64,000 nucleotides of DNA from Colwellia sp. 75C3 (GTDB taxonomy: Bacteria > Pseudomonadota > Gammaproteobacteria > Enterobacterales > Alteromonadaceae): the NCBI RefSeq assembly GCF_002836255.1, contig NZ_PJAU01000033.1:62001-126000 (forward strand), read 5' to 3'. Each line of letters begins with the position of its first letter. The first letter of the stretch is position 1. Made by a program: the position numbers and the translations under genes. Shown here piece by piece: positions 19,088 through 28,502 of this stretch. Under the pieces are notes generated by a model. That model searched no databases. It saw nothing but the letters and a program-made list of their open reading frames with translations, and was not told the origin of the DNA.

Positions 19088-20332
19088 ATGCTTCTAGTTC
19101 AATATAAAAAATGGCTCTGTTTACCTTTCTTGCTCTTTGCATCATATGCCTTCGCAGATGAAGCCGACGAAGATAAGCTACAATTTAGTGGTTTTGCCAC
19201 GCTTGGTGTTGCCGTCTCTGATTCGGACCATCATGGCTATCGTAAAAATGTAGGTTCAGAAGGTGCGGTCTATTCAGGTGAAATTGACTTTAAACAACAT
19301 TCACTACTTGGTTTACAAGCTGATTGGTCTATTGCACCAAATGTTGATGCCGTATATCAAGCGGTCATTAGAGACCTTCCTGAACCATCACTAGATAGAT
19401 ATACCACACTGGCATTTTTACGGTATGAAGTGAATATGAACTGGAGTGTCAGAGTTGGCCGAACCGCCCCTGACATTTTTTTATTGACAGAATACCGTGA
19501 TGTAGATTTTTCTTATGTCTGGGCTACTGCACCCAATGAGGTTTATGGCATTATTCCTTATCGAAGTATTGATGGTCTTGATGTTACTTATCAACAACGA
19601 GGTTTAGGCGGTGTTTTTAAAACTAAGCTTTTTACTGGCTCTAGTGAGGCCGAAATATCAGGTAGTACAGTTGTTGAAAAGGTTAAAATTGAAGATGTGG
19701 TTGGTATTTCATTTACATTTGACCACTTTAACTGGCTAATACAGGCAAAACATACCCAAGTTACTATTGCGAACGAGCCTCAATCGAATACTTATGCAAT
19801 CGATAGTATTAATCAAGTACCTGACTTCTTATGGCCTGATTCAGAGGTGTTTGCCGAATCATTACTGATGACAGGGCAAGAGGTCGACTATTCTTCAGTA
19901 AGTGCTCAGTATTACTGGGACAATTGGCTCGCTTCTGTCGAATTGTCACGTATAGTTTCAGACAGTGATGTAATACCTAAAATAACCAGTGGGTATGCGG
20001 CTCTGTCATATCGAATTAATGCTCATCAATTTTATAGTATCTATGCTTTTACTGACTCAAATACTTATGTTTTTGATGAGCCAGGAGTAAATGAAGTCGT
20101 TTTAGAAGAGCTTATTCATGGCATAACGGGACTCATGAATTTTTATTCAGCAAATCAGCAAACTATATCTCTGGGCTGGCGTTGGGATATTACCAATTAT
20201 ATGGCTTCATCTCTGCAATGGAATTATACCAAAATTGAAGATTCGGGTAGTGTCCTGTGGCTGAATACATCAGAACATAATGAAGCAGAAAATGTGAATA
20301 CCGTTTTACTAACCTTAAGTACGGTGTTCTGA
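19088..20332 (+). CDS. Predicted outer-membrane beta-barrel protein (porin-like), 414 aa
   Basis: Signal peptide (LCLPFLLFASYAFA) followed by an acidic mature start and LQFSGFATLGVAVSDSD, a typical first barrel strand. Alternating hydrophobic/polar strands run throughout (SVRVGRTAPDIFLL, YQAVIRDLP, SLQWNYTKIED). The protein ends in VLLTLSTVF, with the terminal phenylalanine expected for outer-membrane insertion. I recognise the architecture but not a named family. It is the first gene of a four-gene overlapping operon with a periplasmic binding protein and two c-di-GMP enzymes; the next start overlaps its stop by one base (TGATG). It may supply the outer-membrane part of a sensing or uptake pathway. 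Confidence 0.75.
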   Translation: MLLVQYKKWLCLPFLLFASYAFADEADEDKLQFSGFATLGVAVSDSDHHGYRKNVGSEGAVYSGEIDFKQHSLLGLQADWSIAPNVDAVYQAVIRDLPEPSLDRYTTLAFLRYEVNMNWSVRVGRTAPDIFLLTEYRDVDFSYVWATAPNEVYGIIPYRSIDGLDVTYQQRGLGGVFKTKLFTGSSEAEISGSTVVEKVKIEDVVGISFTFDHFNWLIQAKHTQVTIANEPQSNTYAIDSINQVPDFLWPDSEVFAESLLMTGQEVDYSSVSAQYYWDNWLASVELSRIVSDSDVIPKITSGYAALSYRINAHQFYSIYAFTDSNTYVFDEPGVNEVVLEELIHGITGLMNFYSANQQTISLGWRWDITNYMASSLQWNYTKIEDSGSVLWLNTSEHNEAENVNTVLLTLSTVF

Positions 20333-20766
20333 TGGGGAGCTTTAAGCAAATAGCGACCCTACTAATATTGGCACTATTGGTTATATCAGTTAAAGCTGAG
20401 GAACCGCTTGTTGTTGTGGTTAATAAGCATAATCCTGTTGAGAAGTTATCTCGCACCGAACTTATTGATTTGTTTATGGGGAAATATGTGGCCTTCCCTA
20501 ATGATCTTAAAGCGATACCGGTTGAGCTTAATGGCGAACATCAGATAAAAGTTGATTTTTATCAAAATCTTGTTGGTATGCCTTTATCACGAGTGAACGC
20601 TTATTGGTCAAGGTTACGTTTTACCGGTAGGAAGCGAGAAGCGGTATTTAAGCCAAACGAAACAGATTTAATTGCTTTTATCATCGCGAATGAACAGGCT
20701 ATTGGTTATGTGCCACAGTCACTTATCACAGAAGATTTAAAGGTTGTTTATATTTTAAATGAATAA
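20332..20766 (+). CDS. Small periplasmic phosphate-binding-protein-like domain (PstS/PBP-like), 144 aa
   Basis: Signal peptide (IATLLILALLVISVKA), then VVVVNKHNPVEKLSRTELIDLFMGK, the start motif of short PstS-like periplasmic proteins. It ends with ANEQAIGYVPQS, the family's conserved C-terminal strand. It is about half the length of a true PstS, lacks a complete second lobe and is not beside any ABC transporter genes, so a sensory rather than transport role is likely. It overlaps the diguanylate cyclase gene by 8 bases, which suggests coupled synthesis. Confidence 0.8.
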   Translation: MGSFKQIATLLILALLVISVKAEEPLVVVVNKHNPVEKLSRTELIDLFMGKYVAFPNDLKAIPVELNGEHQIKVDFYQNLVGMPLSRVNAYWSRLRFTGRKREAVFKPNETDLIAFIIANEQAIGYVPQSLITEDLKVVYILNE

Positions 20767-22351
20767 ATCGGGCATCGTTATTCGATTGGCAATAGTTATT
20801 GTCTTTACAGCAGTGATTGTTGGGCTTATTACCACCCAACTTTTTTATCGTTTTACCTTTATTAATGAGCAAGCTCTTGGTAAACAAAGTATTAATCAAT
20901 TGGCTAATACGGTTTCACCTACAGCATCGATCGCGAGTTATTTGGATGATGAAGAGCTGGCCAAAGAGGTTGTTAATGGCTTAATTAGTAATGATGTTAT
21001 TACTTCTGCAGCGATTAAAACTGATACGCTCATGGTGAAAAGTGATAACTATCAGCAATCGGCAGATACACTTGAATTTGTCTTGTTTTCTCCTTTTCAA
21101 AAAGAGCGGCGTGTGGGGGTACTTTTTGTTAAAGCAAATGAAGTTCACCTTGGCGTTAAAGCAAATAATATTAGTGTAACCAATGCCTTCGTTGTTGCAA
21201 TTGAAGCGCTAATTATTACCATTATTTCAATTTTAGTAACTTATTCTGTTATTACCCGACCTATTTTAAGTATTGGCAAAGCACTGCATCTCACAAATCC
21301 TGGTACGAGTGATCGAATAGATAAACCAGCATCTCACCAAAATAGTGAGATAGGACAACTAGCGGATGATGTGAATGTTTTATTAGCTAAAGCGGAACAA
21401 CAAATGCTTAGGGAAAAAAGCCTTCGCAATGAGGTTCAAGTATTAGAATCAAGGTTTAGAATGCTGTTCGAAAATGCAACGTCGGCCATAGTCTTAATTG
21501 AACCTCAGGGCGATATCCTGCTTTATAATGAGACGTTTGAAAAGTTAACGGAACAGCTTAATTTACCGTTGAAAAAAAATTACGGAAACTATTTACAAGA
21601 TCTCTTCATTATGAAAAAAGAGTTGCATGAGCAGATTCAAATTGCTTTTGCTAATAATGAGTCAGCGACGGCAGAGTTAGAGCTAATATCCTTTTATGAA
21701 GAAAAGATATGGATGCAAGTTGTGGTGACATTGTTAGTGACGGATGACTTCCAAGAGAACTATCAAATCACCTTACACGATATCTCAAAACGTAAACAGC
21801 AAATAACCTTACTTGATCAGAAAGCAAATTATGATGGTTTAACTAAATTATTTAATCGTCAGGCGGCAGAGCAGCATTTAAAACAGTTAACGACTACTCG
21901 GAAGCCTTTTGCATTAATCATGATGGATTTGAATGATTTTAAACCAATCAATGATATTTTTGGTCATGACGCTGGCGATGAAATATTGATTCATGTTTCC
22001 AGTCAATTATTAAAGAGCTTGCGAAAAGCGGATGTATTATCACGTTGGGGCGGCGATGAATTTGTCATTATTTTACCTGAGGCTTCTAGAGAAGAAGTGA
22101 TTAATGTTTGTGCCAAATTATCGTCAAAACTGAGCAAACCACTGCATTTGTCACAGCATAATAAAAGCGTTTTCGTTACCGCAAGTATGGGGGTGAGTTT
22201 TTACCCGGATGACCAAGTTGAGTTATTAGAATTAATCAGATCGGCAGACAAAGCTATGTATCAAGTGAAAAAAGAAAAATCGAGTAATAGTGAAAAATAC
22301 TTGGCGTTTACTAGTGATATAACCAGCTTAGCAAATGAAAGTAAACAGTAA
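20759..22351 (+). CDS. Membrane diguanylate cyclase with PAS domain
   Basis: 530 residues. Two membrane helices (about 7-30 and 145-165) enclose a small periplasmic domain of about 115 residues. A HAMP-like linker, a PAS domain (about 225-340) and a GGDEF domain (about 350-520) follow. The active site is intact (RWGGDEFVIIL). RKAD five residues upstream forms the inhibitory I-site (RxxD), so product inhibition is expected. The gene sits inside the operon between the PstS-like protein and the EAL protein. Inference: the periplasmic protein controls this cyclase, and the EAL partner degrades the product. Confidence 0.92.
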   Translation: MNKSGIVIRLAIVIVFTAVIVGLITTQLFYRFTFINEQALGKQSINQLANTVSPTASIASYLDDEELAKEVVNGLISNDVITSAAIKTDTLMVKSDNYQQSADTLEFVLFSPFQKERRVGVLFVKANEVHLGVKANNISVTNAFVVAIEALIITIISILVTYSVITRPILSIGKALHLTNPGTSDRIDKPASHQNSEIGQLADDVNVLLAKAEQQMLREKSLRNEVQVLESRFRMLFENATSAIVLIEPQGDILLYNETFEKLTEQLNLPLKKNYGNYLQDLFIMKKELHEQIQIAFANNESATAELELISFYEEKIWMQVVVTLLVTDDFQENYQITLHDISKRKQQITLLDQKANYDGLTKLFNRQAAEQHLKQLTTTRKPFALIMMDLNDFKPINDIFGHDAGDEILIHVSSQLLKSLRKADVLSRWGGDEFVIILPEASREEVINVCAKLSSKLSKPLHLSQHNKSVFVTASMGVSFYPDDQVELLELIRSADKAMYQVKKEKSSNSEKYLAFTSDITSLANESKQ

Positions 22352-24261
22352 TGGTGGCACAACAAGATGAAGTAACTCGCTCTTCAATTACGCTATTTTC
22401 AGATCAAGCAAAAGTACATCGACTTAGATTGACCTTGAAGATATTGATTACTATTCTGGTATTATTACTTTTCAGTGACTTGTTTTTTAATGACTTTGTA
22501 ATATCGACTTTAGCTTTGGCGATGTCTTCGTCAATTATCATTTTATTCTTTTTCTTCTTATGGGCTTCTCCGGATACTTGCAGCGTTATCTCAGGCATGG
22601 TGTTATGGTCAGTCGCTGTATTTATTACTTATGCTTGTTGGTTAGGTAATGGCATCTTTGATACCAGTGTCTTAGCCTTTCCTTGCCTCCTCATGTTGGC
22701 CATTGTCTTATCGGGTAAATTGATTTTTATTTCTCTCTTCGTTTACCTTATTAGTGCGTTGTGTTTCTTTGCCTTTGCACATAGCCAAGGCTTACTGACC
22801 GGGGCGTTACTCTTTCAGTCGTTGCCTCTGTGGGGGCGAGTTTTTAGTTACATCATCACGTTAACTTTTTTTTCGGTCGGTGTTTTTTATATTTTTTCAG
22901 ACCTGAGAAAACGGTTTAAGAAAATCCTAGAAAAAAATGCTTCACTTGAACTAACAATTAATCAACTACAAAAGCGTAACCGTTACGATCAACTAACACA
23001 GTTACCTAATGAACAGGTCTGTAAAACAGACCTGGAATCAATTTTACAGCAGCAAAAATCGTCAGGTAACATCCTAGCTTTCATCACCTTGAATATCAGT
23101 AACCAGCACTCTATCAAGATGAATTATAGCCATAGTATTTGTGATGAATCATTAAAGCAGCTGGCTACTAGGTTAATGTCTTTTAATAATGACAATACCG
23201 CTATTTACCGGTTTCAGGAGAATGAATTTGTAATTTTAAAGCATTCTATGGATTATCGAGGTATTAGTAAGTTTGTTGAAAAAATACACCAAGTTTGTTG
23301 TCATACTTTTCATGTCACAGATTATGATGTGGTTTTACAGCCTGATATCGGCATTGCCCTAGCACCTTTTGACGGTAGTACCATGGCCGAGTTAAGGCAT
23401 AATTCACACCTTGCTATGCACACCAAAACTGAAGGTGAGAAAGCTGATTTTAATTTCTTTGACCAAGCGATGGCAATTCAAGAACAAGAGAAATTACAGT
23501 TAACAAAAGCATTAAAAAGTGCCATTAGCAATAATGAATTTGTTTTACATTTTCAGCCAAAAGTAGATTTAATAACCGAGCAAATTGTAGGTGCCGAAGC
23601 ACTAATTCGTTGGATTAGCCCTGAATATGGTTTTATACCACCGACGGTATTTATACCTTTAGCTGAGCAGACAGGGGTAATTACTGATATCACTCATTGG
23701 GTTATCGAACATTCTGTAAAAGCTTGTCAGCAATGGCATGGACTAGGTTTCAATAAATTATGCATAGCAGTAAATCTATCAGCAGAAGATTTTAAACGCG
23801 GTAACCTAGCTACGCACACCATAAACACCCTACATCAGGCTAACTTACCCGCACATTTTTTAGAGTTAGAGTTGACCGAGTCAATTTTGATGGATGATAT
23901 TAATCATATTCAAAAGCAAATTAATGAATTGCGTGCTTTTGGCATCTCATTTGCCATTGATGACTTTGGTACTGGTTATTCAAACCTTGGCTATTTAACC
24001 AAATTCAATGTCTGCACTCTTAAGCTTGATCGCTCATTTGTGATGAATATTTCTCAATCAAGCAATGAATTACAAATCGTTAAAGCAATTATACAGATGA
24101 GCAAAAGTTTGAATATTACCAATGTCGCTGAAGGTATTGAAGATAAAGAAACAGCAAGCATACTGGCTAAATTAGGTTGCGAAGTAGGCCAAGGATATTT
24201 CTGGTCCAAACCTTTACCACAGCAGGACTTTATTGCTTTATTGTCTGACAATAATGACTAG
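22351..24261 (+). CDS. Membrane GGDEF-EAL protein, probable c-di-GMP phosphodiesterase
   Basis: 636 residues. About six hydrophobic helices in residues 25-190 form a membrane sensor, then a coiled coil and a degenerate GGDEF domain in which the motif reads QENEF. The EAL domain (about 385-630) retains EALIRW, the DDFGTGYSNLGY metal loop and NVAEGIE, so phosphodiesterase activity is likely. The start codon overlaps the stop of the cyclase gene by one base. It closes the operon and converges on the TonB-like gene, 20 bases away. Confidence 0.92.
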   Translation: MVAQQDEVTRSSITLFSDQAKVHRLRLTLKILITILVLLLFSDLFFNDFVISTLALAMSSSIIILFFFFLWASPDTCSVISGMVLWSVAVFITYACWLGNGIFDTSVLAFPCLLMLAIVLSGKLIFISLFVYLISALCFFAFAHSQGLLTGALLFQSLPLWGRVFSYIITLTFFSVGVFYIFSDLRKRFKKILEKNASLELTINQLQKRNRYDQLTQLPNEQVCKTDLESILQQQKSSGNILAFITLNISNQHSIKMNYSHSICDESLKQLATRLMSFNNDNTAIYRFQENEFVILKHSMDYRGISKFVEKIHQVCCHTFHVTDYDVVLQPDIGIALAPFDGSTMAELRHNSHLAMHTKTEGEKADFNFFDQAMAIQEQEKLQLTKALKSAISNNEFVLHFQPKVDLITEQIVGAEALIRWISPEYGFIPPTVFIPLAEQTGVITDITHWVIEHSVKACQQWHGLGFNKLCIAVNLSAEDFKRGNLATHTINTLHQANLPAHFLELELTESILMDDINHIQKQINELRAFGISFAIDDFGTGYSNLGYLTKFNVCTLKLDRSFVMNISQSSNELQIVKAIIQMSKSLNITNVAEGIEDKETASILAKLGCEVGQGYFWSKPLPQQDFIALLSDNND

Positions 24262-24281
24262 TTAACTCGCTGCTAGTTTTA

Positions 24282-25070
24282 CTACCTGCCTTTAGTCTTG
24301 AGTTTAGCCTGCACCTTCTTCATATGTTCGCGAAAGTTTTTATCAAATTTACTCTCACCACAGGCAAAATAAGAGGTTGTTGCTGGAATGGGACTACCAT
24401 ATATTTGTGCGCGATTAATGGTACAAGTACCGTCATCATTTTTGGTGATAGAGCCTGTATGAGATGTGCTGGTAGTCAGTTTATGCTGTTGCTCTACCGT
24501 CAGCGGCACGATTGTTTTTGGCACAGGGAAGGGCTCACCATCCATTACCGAGGCAGAACGCTTCTGTGTAAACTCCGCAAAAGCTTGCTCACTTTGTTGG
24601 TTGTCTAGCTTTTGTCTTAGTCGTGATAAACGGTCATAACTAGAAAAGTTTCCAAATCTCGCACCCGCCACTTTATTTTTAGTTGTCACCGTGTCACTTT
24701 TAACGGCATTAGTAACCTGTTTAGGCAGCGTATTAATGACTGCTTTATTTTGCGTGTTCTTTGGTAAATTATTTACGGGTATTGTAGCGGCAACTGTTAA
24801 TGCTTCCGTATGGACTGGTTTTTTAGGTGTCGATTTTTTTGGCTCAACTTTTAGCAGCGACTTTTGTTCATTAATGTTTTTTTTAGCCGTGATTTCTGTA
24901 TTAGGCCTTTTTTTGGGGGCTGAGTATAAAAAGCTTTTGATTGAAGTGATTTTAGGTTTATCTTTTTTGATTATTTTAGGTTGTTTTATCGCACTGTAGG
25001 TTAGGGCAAATAAAATTAATAAATGCAATAATACCGATATAACAATCGCAGTGTAACGTCCTTTTAACAC
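24282..25070 (-). CDS. TonB-like hypothetical protein, 262 aa
   Basis: One N-terminal membrane helix (TAIVISVLLHLLILFALTY) carries a histidine in the position seen in TonB/TolA-type proteins (LLHLLIL). A lysine/proline-rich stretch (about 30-100) that could span the periplasm follows, then a globular C-terminal region with two cysteines (DGTCTINRA, YFACGESKF) that may form a disulfide. The terminal part does not match the TonB C-terminal domain I know, and no ExbB/ExbD genes are adjacent. Function unknown. The gene lies downstream of plsB, separated from it by a terminator. Confidence 0.7.
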   Translation of the reverse strand: MLKGRYTAIVISVLLHLLILFALTYSAIKQPKIIKKDKPKITSIKSFLYSAPKKRPNTEITAKKNINEQKSLLKVEPKKSTPKKPVHTEALTVAATIPVNNLPKNTQNKAVINTLPKQVTNAVKSDTVTTKNKVAGARFGNFSSYDRLSRLRQKLDNQQSEQAFAEFTQKRSASVMDGEPFPVPKTIVPLTVEQQHKLTTSTSHTGSITKNDDGTCTINRAQIYGSPIPATTSYFACGESKFDKNFREHMKKVQAKLKTKGR

Positions 25071-25113
25071 AATCTATTCAGTTCTTTTAGCTTCAATAGG
25101 TAAAGTGATAGAC

Positions 25114-25155
25114 CAAAAAAAACACCACAGGTTCAATGTACCTTGGTGTTTTTTT
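25114..25155 (-). terminator. Terminator of plsB (bidirectional form)
   Basis: AAACACCA at 25119-25126 pairs with TGGTGTTT around 25144-25151, flanked by an A tract on the left and a T tract on the right. On the minus strand it ends the plsB transcript about 40 bases after the stop. The symmetric tracts would also work on the plus strand. Confidence 0.75.
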
Positions 25156-25190
25156 GTCGTTAAATTATTCTGTATAACTTAGTAAAGCGC

Positions 25191-27626
25191 TTAACGAGCG
25201 ATGCTTTGTAATACTTCAATATCAACCAAGTTAATCACAGTGGCTTTTATTTCAGCCATGCTGTCACTAGTAACAAGCAAACCATCATCATTCATTTCAA
25301 TATAGCCTTGCTCACGAATAGTCGCGATTAACGTAGATTGAGCACGTTTGTCGATAAATTCGGGGGCATTAATATTGTTTAATACCGATAAACGTTTAGC
25401 AATGGCCACTACTTTTGTTTCTAAATCACGCTTACTGATAGGCGCTAAACGACTTGTTAACGAGGTAATTATTGCGAGGCGTTGCAAGCTTTCATCAATA
25501 CACTCAGCCATTGCGTGTACCTGGCTTAGCAGTTCACCATCATCAGTGAGTGACCAAAAGCCAGCTTTACTTTGTTTAGCAATATTCATATTTTCTAGTA
25601 CGTTAAGAATTTTTAATGTTTGCTGTTCAACTTGTTTAGTATCTTGATATAGATATAAGTCTTCTTTCAGTAATGCCGTTAGCTTATGAACTTTGGTTAC
25701 TAATTCGTCTTGATTTATTTTGCTGTGCTTATCAAGTAAACGACAAACCATAGCTGGTACCACATAGGTGTGCAAAATATTATTGCGATAATAGCGCATC
25801 TCTAAATTAGCGGTCTCAGAGAGGGAAACTAGGCTGCCAAAGCTGTCTTCTGTAATGGTTACCTTATTAAGAGATATAACATGCGTCAGTAGCTCTGCGC
25901 CTGTTTCTTCTGGAATAGTGAGTTGTTCACTAAAAGGTGCTTGACGCTGTAAGTTTAAGAAAAAATCGAGTTGTGTTTCTAACTCACGTTTAGATAAGGC
26001 TTTGTTTTTACTCGCTTGCAAAATCAAGGCTATTAACGCAACACCGTTTAACGCAGCGCTTTTATTAATGTTCTCCATGACTTGTCCAGCAAGCACATTT
26101 ACCGTAGGTGTTAACCAGGTCGGTTTTTGTGGATCAATCGGATCAATCGAGTCTTTCCAGTCAGGTACTTGTTTATTCAAAAATTCGTTAATATTCATCG
26201 GCTCACCAAAATTCACATAACCATTACCATAGTTACGTAAGCTCTTAATCGCTTTTAGCACGCCAAAAATTGATTCGCTTTTTTTCTCACTACCACTTAA
26301 TTCTTTGTGATAGGTGCCTACTTCCATAACGTGCTCATAACCCATGTAAACAGGAACGAGAGTCAGAGGTCTATCAATACCGCGTAATAAACTTTGAATA
26401 GTCATTGCTAGCATACCCGTTTTCGGCGCTAGTACTCTCCCTGTACGACTACGGCCACCTTCGGTGTAGTACTTAACCGCATAACCACGTTCAAATAACA
26501 GCCCTAAATATTCTCGGAAAATAGTTGAATATAAACGGTTACCGCCAAAGCTACGTCGAATGAAAAAGGCGCCGCCTTTTCTAAAAACAGTGCCTGCAGG
26601 CCAGAAGTTTAAGTTTATGCCCGCAGCAATACGTGGCATGACTAAACCTTCTTGTAAAATCACATAAGAAAGTAGTAGGTAATCCATATGGCTACGATGA
26701 CAGGGTACATAAATGATCTCATGGCCATCTTGCGCTAATTTACGCAACACTTTGGCGTTACTGACGTTAATGGCGCTGTATAAGCGTTTCCATAACCAGT
26801 GCAAGATGATTTCGCCAAAACGAACCCAAGAAACACTGTAGTCACCAGCAATTTCATTCATGATGACTAACGCTTGTTTTTTAATTTCAGCTTCAGACAC
26901 TTTTTTACTTTTTGCTTCGTCACTAATCATGCGCTTGACTGAAGGGTTGGCAAATAAAGCGGTAAACATCTGTTTGCGGTGCATTAATCTAGGGCCTTTA
27001 GCCGCAATAGTTTGACGATGAAAGTGGAAGCGAGCAACGCGTAAGAATTTATGAGCTGCAGTTTCATCGCTACCGTGATTGTCGGTGATATTACGGAAAG
27101 AAAAAGCTTCGCTAAAACGTACTAAAGTATCGCGGCCTAAGAACAATACGATGAATAGTTTCCGTAACCAGTTCGGGGATTCTTGATCCGCTATCAAGGT
27201 ACCGATATTGAGGTTTTTACGTTCTTTAGTTGGCGTTCGGCCCCAAATTAAATTGGCAGGAATTAATTTTGCATCGAGACTTTCATCCTCGACATGTAGA
27301 TTTAACAGGGCTAAACCTTGAGCCGTGGCTGTTGTTTTACGGGTTTTTCGCCATGAAAAAAGTGGTGTTGGTTTTGCCAAGCATAATGTGCGATTAAGGC
27401 TTTTACCGTTAATGGTTACTTGGCCAAGGGGATCCGGCAGATTTTGTTTTTTACAGGCATTTTGCAACGCTAAAAGGTCAGATGCAGATTGATGACGAAC
27501 AATGTAAAAAATCGGCTGACTTGGCTGTTCGGTAATACTTTGACTGTCGGTAATTATTTTACAGCGAACCAGTAACTTCAGTGGGAGTTTTAATAATAAG
27601 TAGAAAAAAGAACGTAAGGCCAACAT
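25191..27626 (-). CDS. plsB: Glycerol-3-phosphate 1-O-acyltransferase
   Basis: 811 residues, the expected size of the large membrane-bound PlsB. Acyltransferase motifs appear in order: HRSHMDYLLL (HX4D catalytic motif, near residue 310), GAFFIRRSFGG, YTEGGRSRTGR and LVPVYMGYEHV. It transfers an acyl group from acyl-ACP or acyl-CoA to glycerol-3-phosphate at the inner membrane, the first step of phospholipid synthesis. It is monocistronic, with its own terminator downstream. The promoter region upstream (27627-27758) abuts a MITE. Confidence 0.97.
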   Translation of the reverse strand: MLALRSFFYLLLKLPLKLLVRCKIITDSQSITEQPSQPIFYIVRHQSASDLLALQNACKKQNLPDPLGQVTINGKSLNRTLCLAKPTPLFSWRKTRKTTATAQGLALLNLHVEDESLDAKLIPANLIWGRTPTKERKNLNIGTLIADQESPNWLRKLFIVLFLGRDTLVRFSEAFSFRNITDNHGSDETAAHKFLRVARFHFHRQTIAAKGPRLMHRKQMFTALFANPSVKRMISDEAKSKKVSEAEIKKQALVIMNEIAGDYSVSWVRFGEIILHWLWKRLYSAINVSNAKVLRKLAQDGHEIIYVPCHRSHMDYLLLSYVILQEGLVMPRIAAGINLNFWPAGTVFRKGGAFFIRRSFGGNRLYSTIFREYLGLLFERGYAVKYYTEGGRSRTGRVLAPKTGMLAMTIQSLLRGIDRPLTLVPVYMGYEHVMEVGTYHKELSGSEKKSESIFGVLKAIKSLRNYGNGYVNFGEPMNINEFLNKQVPDWKDSIDPIDPQKPTWLTPTVNVLAGQVMENINKSAALNGVALIALILQASKNKALSKRELETQLDFFLNLQRQAPFSEQLTIPEETGAELLTHVISLNKVTITEDSFGSLVSLSETANLEMRYYRNNILHTYVVPAMVCRLLDKHSKINQDELVTKVHKLTALLKEDLYLYQDTKQVEQQTLKILNVLENMNIAKQSKAGFWSLTDDGELLSQVHAMAECIDESLQRLAIITSLTSRLAPISKRDLETKVVAIAKRLSVLNNINAPEFIDKRAQSTLIATIREQGYIEMNDDGLLVTSDSMAEIKATVINLVDIEVLQSIAR

Positions 27627-27758
27627 GTTGTATCGCTCGGATTAGTCATTAATAGCTATAAAAAGTGGATTTTAGCATCATTAGTTAAAATTGTCTTGGT
27701 TTGTAACTAAAGTGATAGCACACTGAAGTTATCAAGTTTGATCTTAAATAAAGACCTA

Positions 27759-27972
27759 ATACCAAGTCCATTAAGCTAGTTTCCACTCGGAGCTTTCCAG
27801 CGGTTATCGAATTGCAGGAAAGCTCCCGAAGGGCGAATATCTAATAAAAGGTAAAGGCTTACATGCTGCGTTATTGATTTTAATAAGGGATTAACCATTA
27901 TTTACAATTAATGCCTTGCCTCTAAGCCTTTTAACTCTCGCTGAGTAGGAAGAAGCTTATTGGAATTGGTAT
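27759..27972. mobile_element. MITE-like element, ATACCAA family, copy 2
   Basis: About 214 bases with imperfect terminal inverted repeats: the left end is ATACCAAGTCCATTAAG and the complement of the right end is ATACCAATTCCAATAAG (15 of 17). Positions 27821-27942 match the interior of copy 1 (6418-6528) in the opposite orientation, including the shared run GCTTAGAGGCAAGGCATT. An internal palindromic pair (GGAGCTTTCC and GGAAAGCTCC) suggests a stable hairpin. It ends 7 bases before the AGGAG ribosome-binding site of the NYN gene, so it forms that gene's leader. Confidence 0.75.
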
Positions 27973-27991
27973 AACCATTAAGGAGTTGTCA

Positions 27992-28465
27992 TTGAAAAAA
28001 ATAGCCGTATTTGTTGATGTGCAAAACATTTATTATACCACCAGAGATGCTTTTTCTAAGCAATTTAACTACCGTTTATTATGGCAAGAATTGATGGCTC
28101 AGGGTGATATCACTATCGCTAATGCTTATGCTATTCAACGCAGTGATGACCAACAACATAAATTTCAAAAAGCGCTGAAACATATTGGTTTTGACGTCAA
28201 ACTAAAGCCCTATATCCAACGTCGAGATGGCTCCGCCAAAGGCGATTGGGATGTAGGTATCACTATCGATATTATGGAAGCCGCAGCCGAAGTTGATACC
28301 GTTATATTACTTTCTGGCGATGGTGATTTTGATTTGTTGTTACGAAAGGTTCGTGAAAAATATGGCGTGACTACTGAAGTTTATAGTGTTGATAGTTTAA
28401 CGGCAAAGTCTTTGGTAGATGCGGCAGATCTTCACCATAAAATAGAACAAAGTCTATTGTTATAA
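27992..28465 (+). CDS. NYN-domain protein, LabA/DUF88 family (predicted ribonuclease)
   Basis: About 157 residues. TTG at 27992 is six bases after AGGAG and gives MKKIAVFVDVQNIYY; the TTG at 27986 directly abuts the Shine-Dalgarno sequence and is unlikely. NYN/PIN-fold acidic residues are in FVDVQN, KGDWDVGITIDIM and LLSGDGDFDLLL. Family knowledge: these proteins are metal-dependent RNases or RNA-binding regulators. It stands alone, between a MITE and a convergent TVP38 gene. The substrate is unknown. Confidence 0.88.
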   Translation: MKKIAVFVDVQNIYYTTRDAFSKQFNYRLLWQELMAQGDITIANAYAIQRSDDQQHKFQKALKHIGFDVKLKPYIQRRDGSAKGDWDVGITIDIMEAAAEVDTVILLSGDGDFDLLLRKVREKYGVTTEVYSVDSLTAKSLVDAADLHHKIEQSLLL

Positions 28466-28502
28466 TCAGCTGCGAGTGAATTTAAAGGGTATAACGTGCG
28501 GT

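Noticed and set aside
24324..24999. Two plus-strand ORFs (94 and 102 aa) opposite the TonB-like gene, one strongly hydrophobic
   Set aside because: They lie entirely antisense to the TonB-like gene; the hydrophobicity is the mirror of its Lys-rich spacer, and no ribosome-binding site or family similarity is visible.
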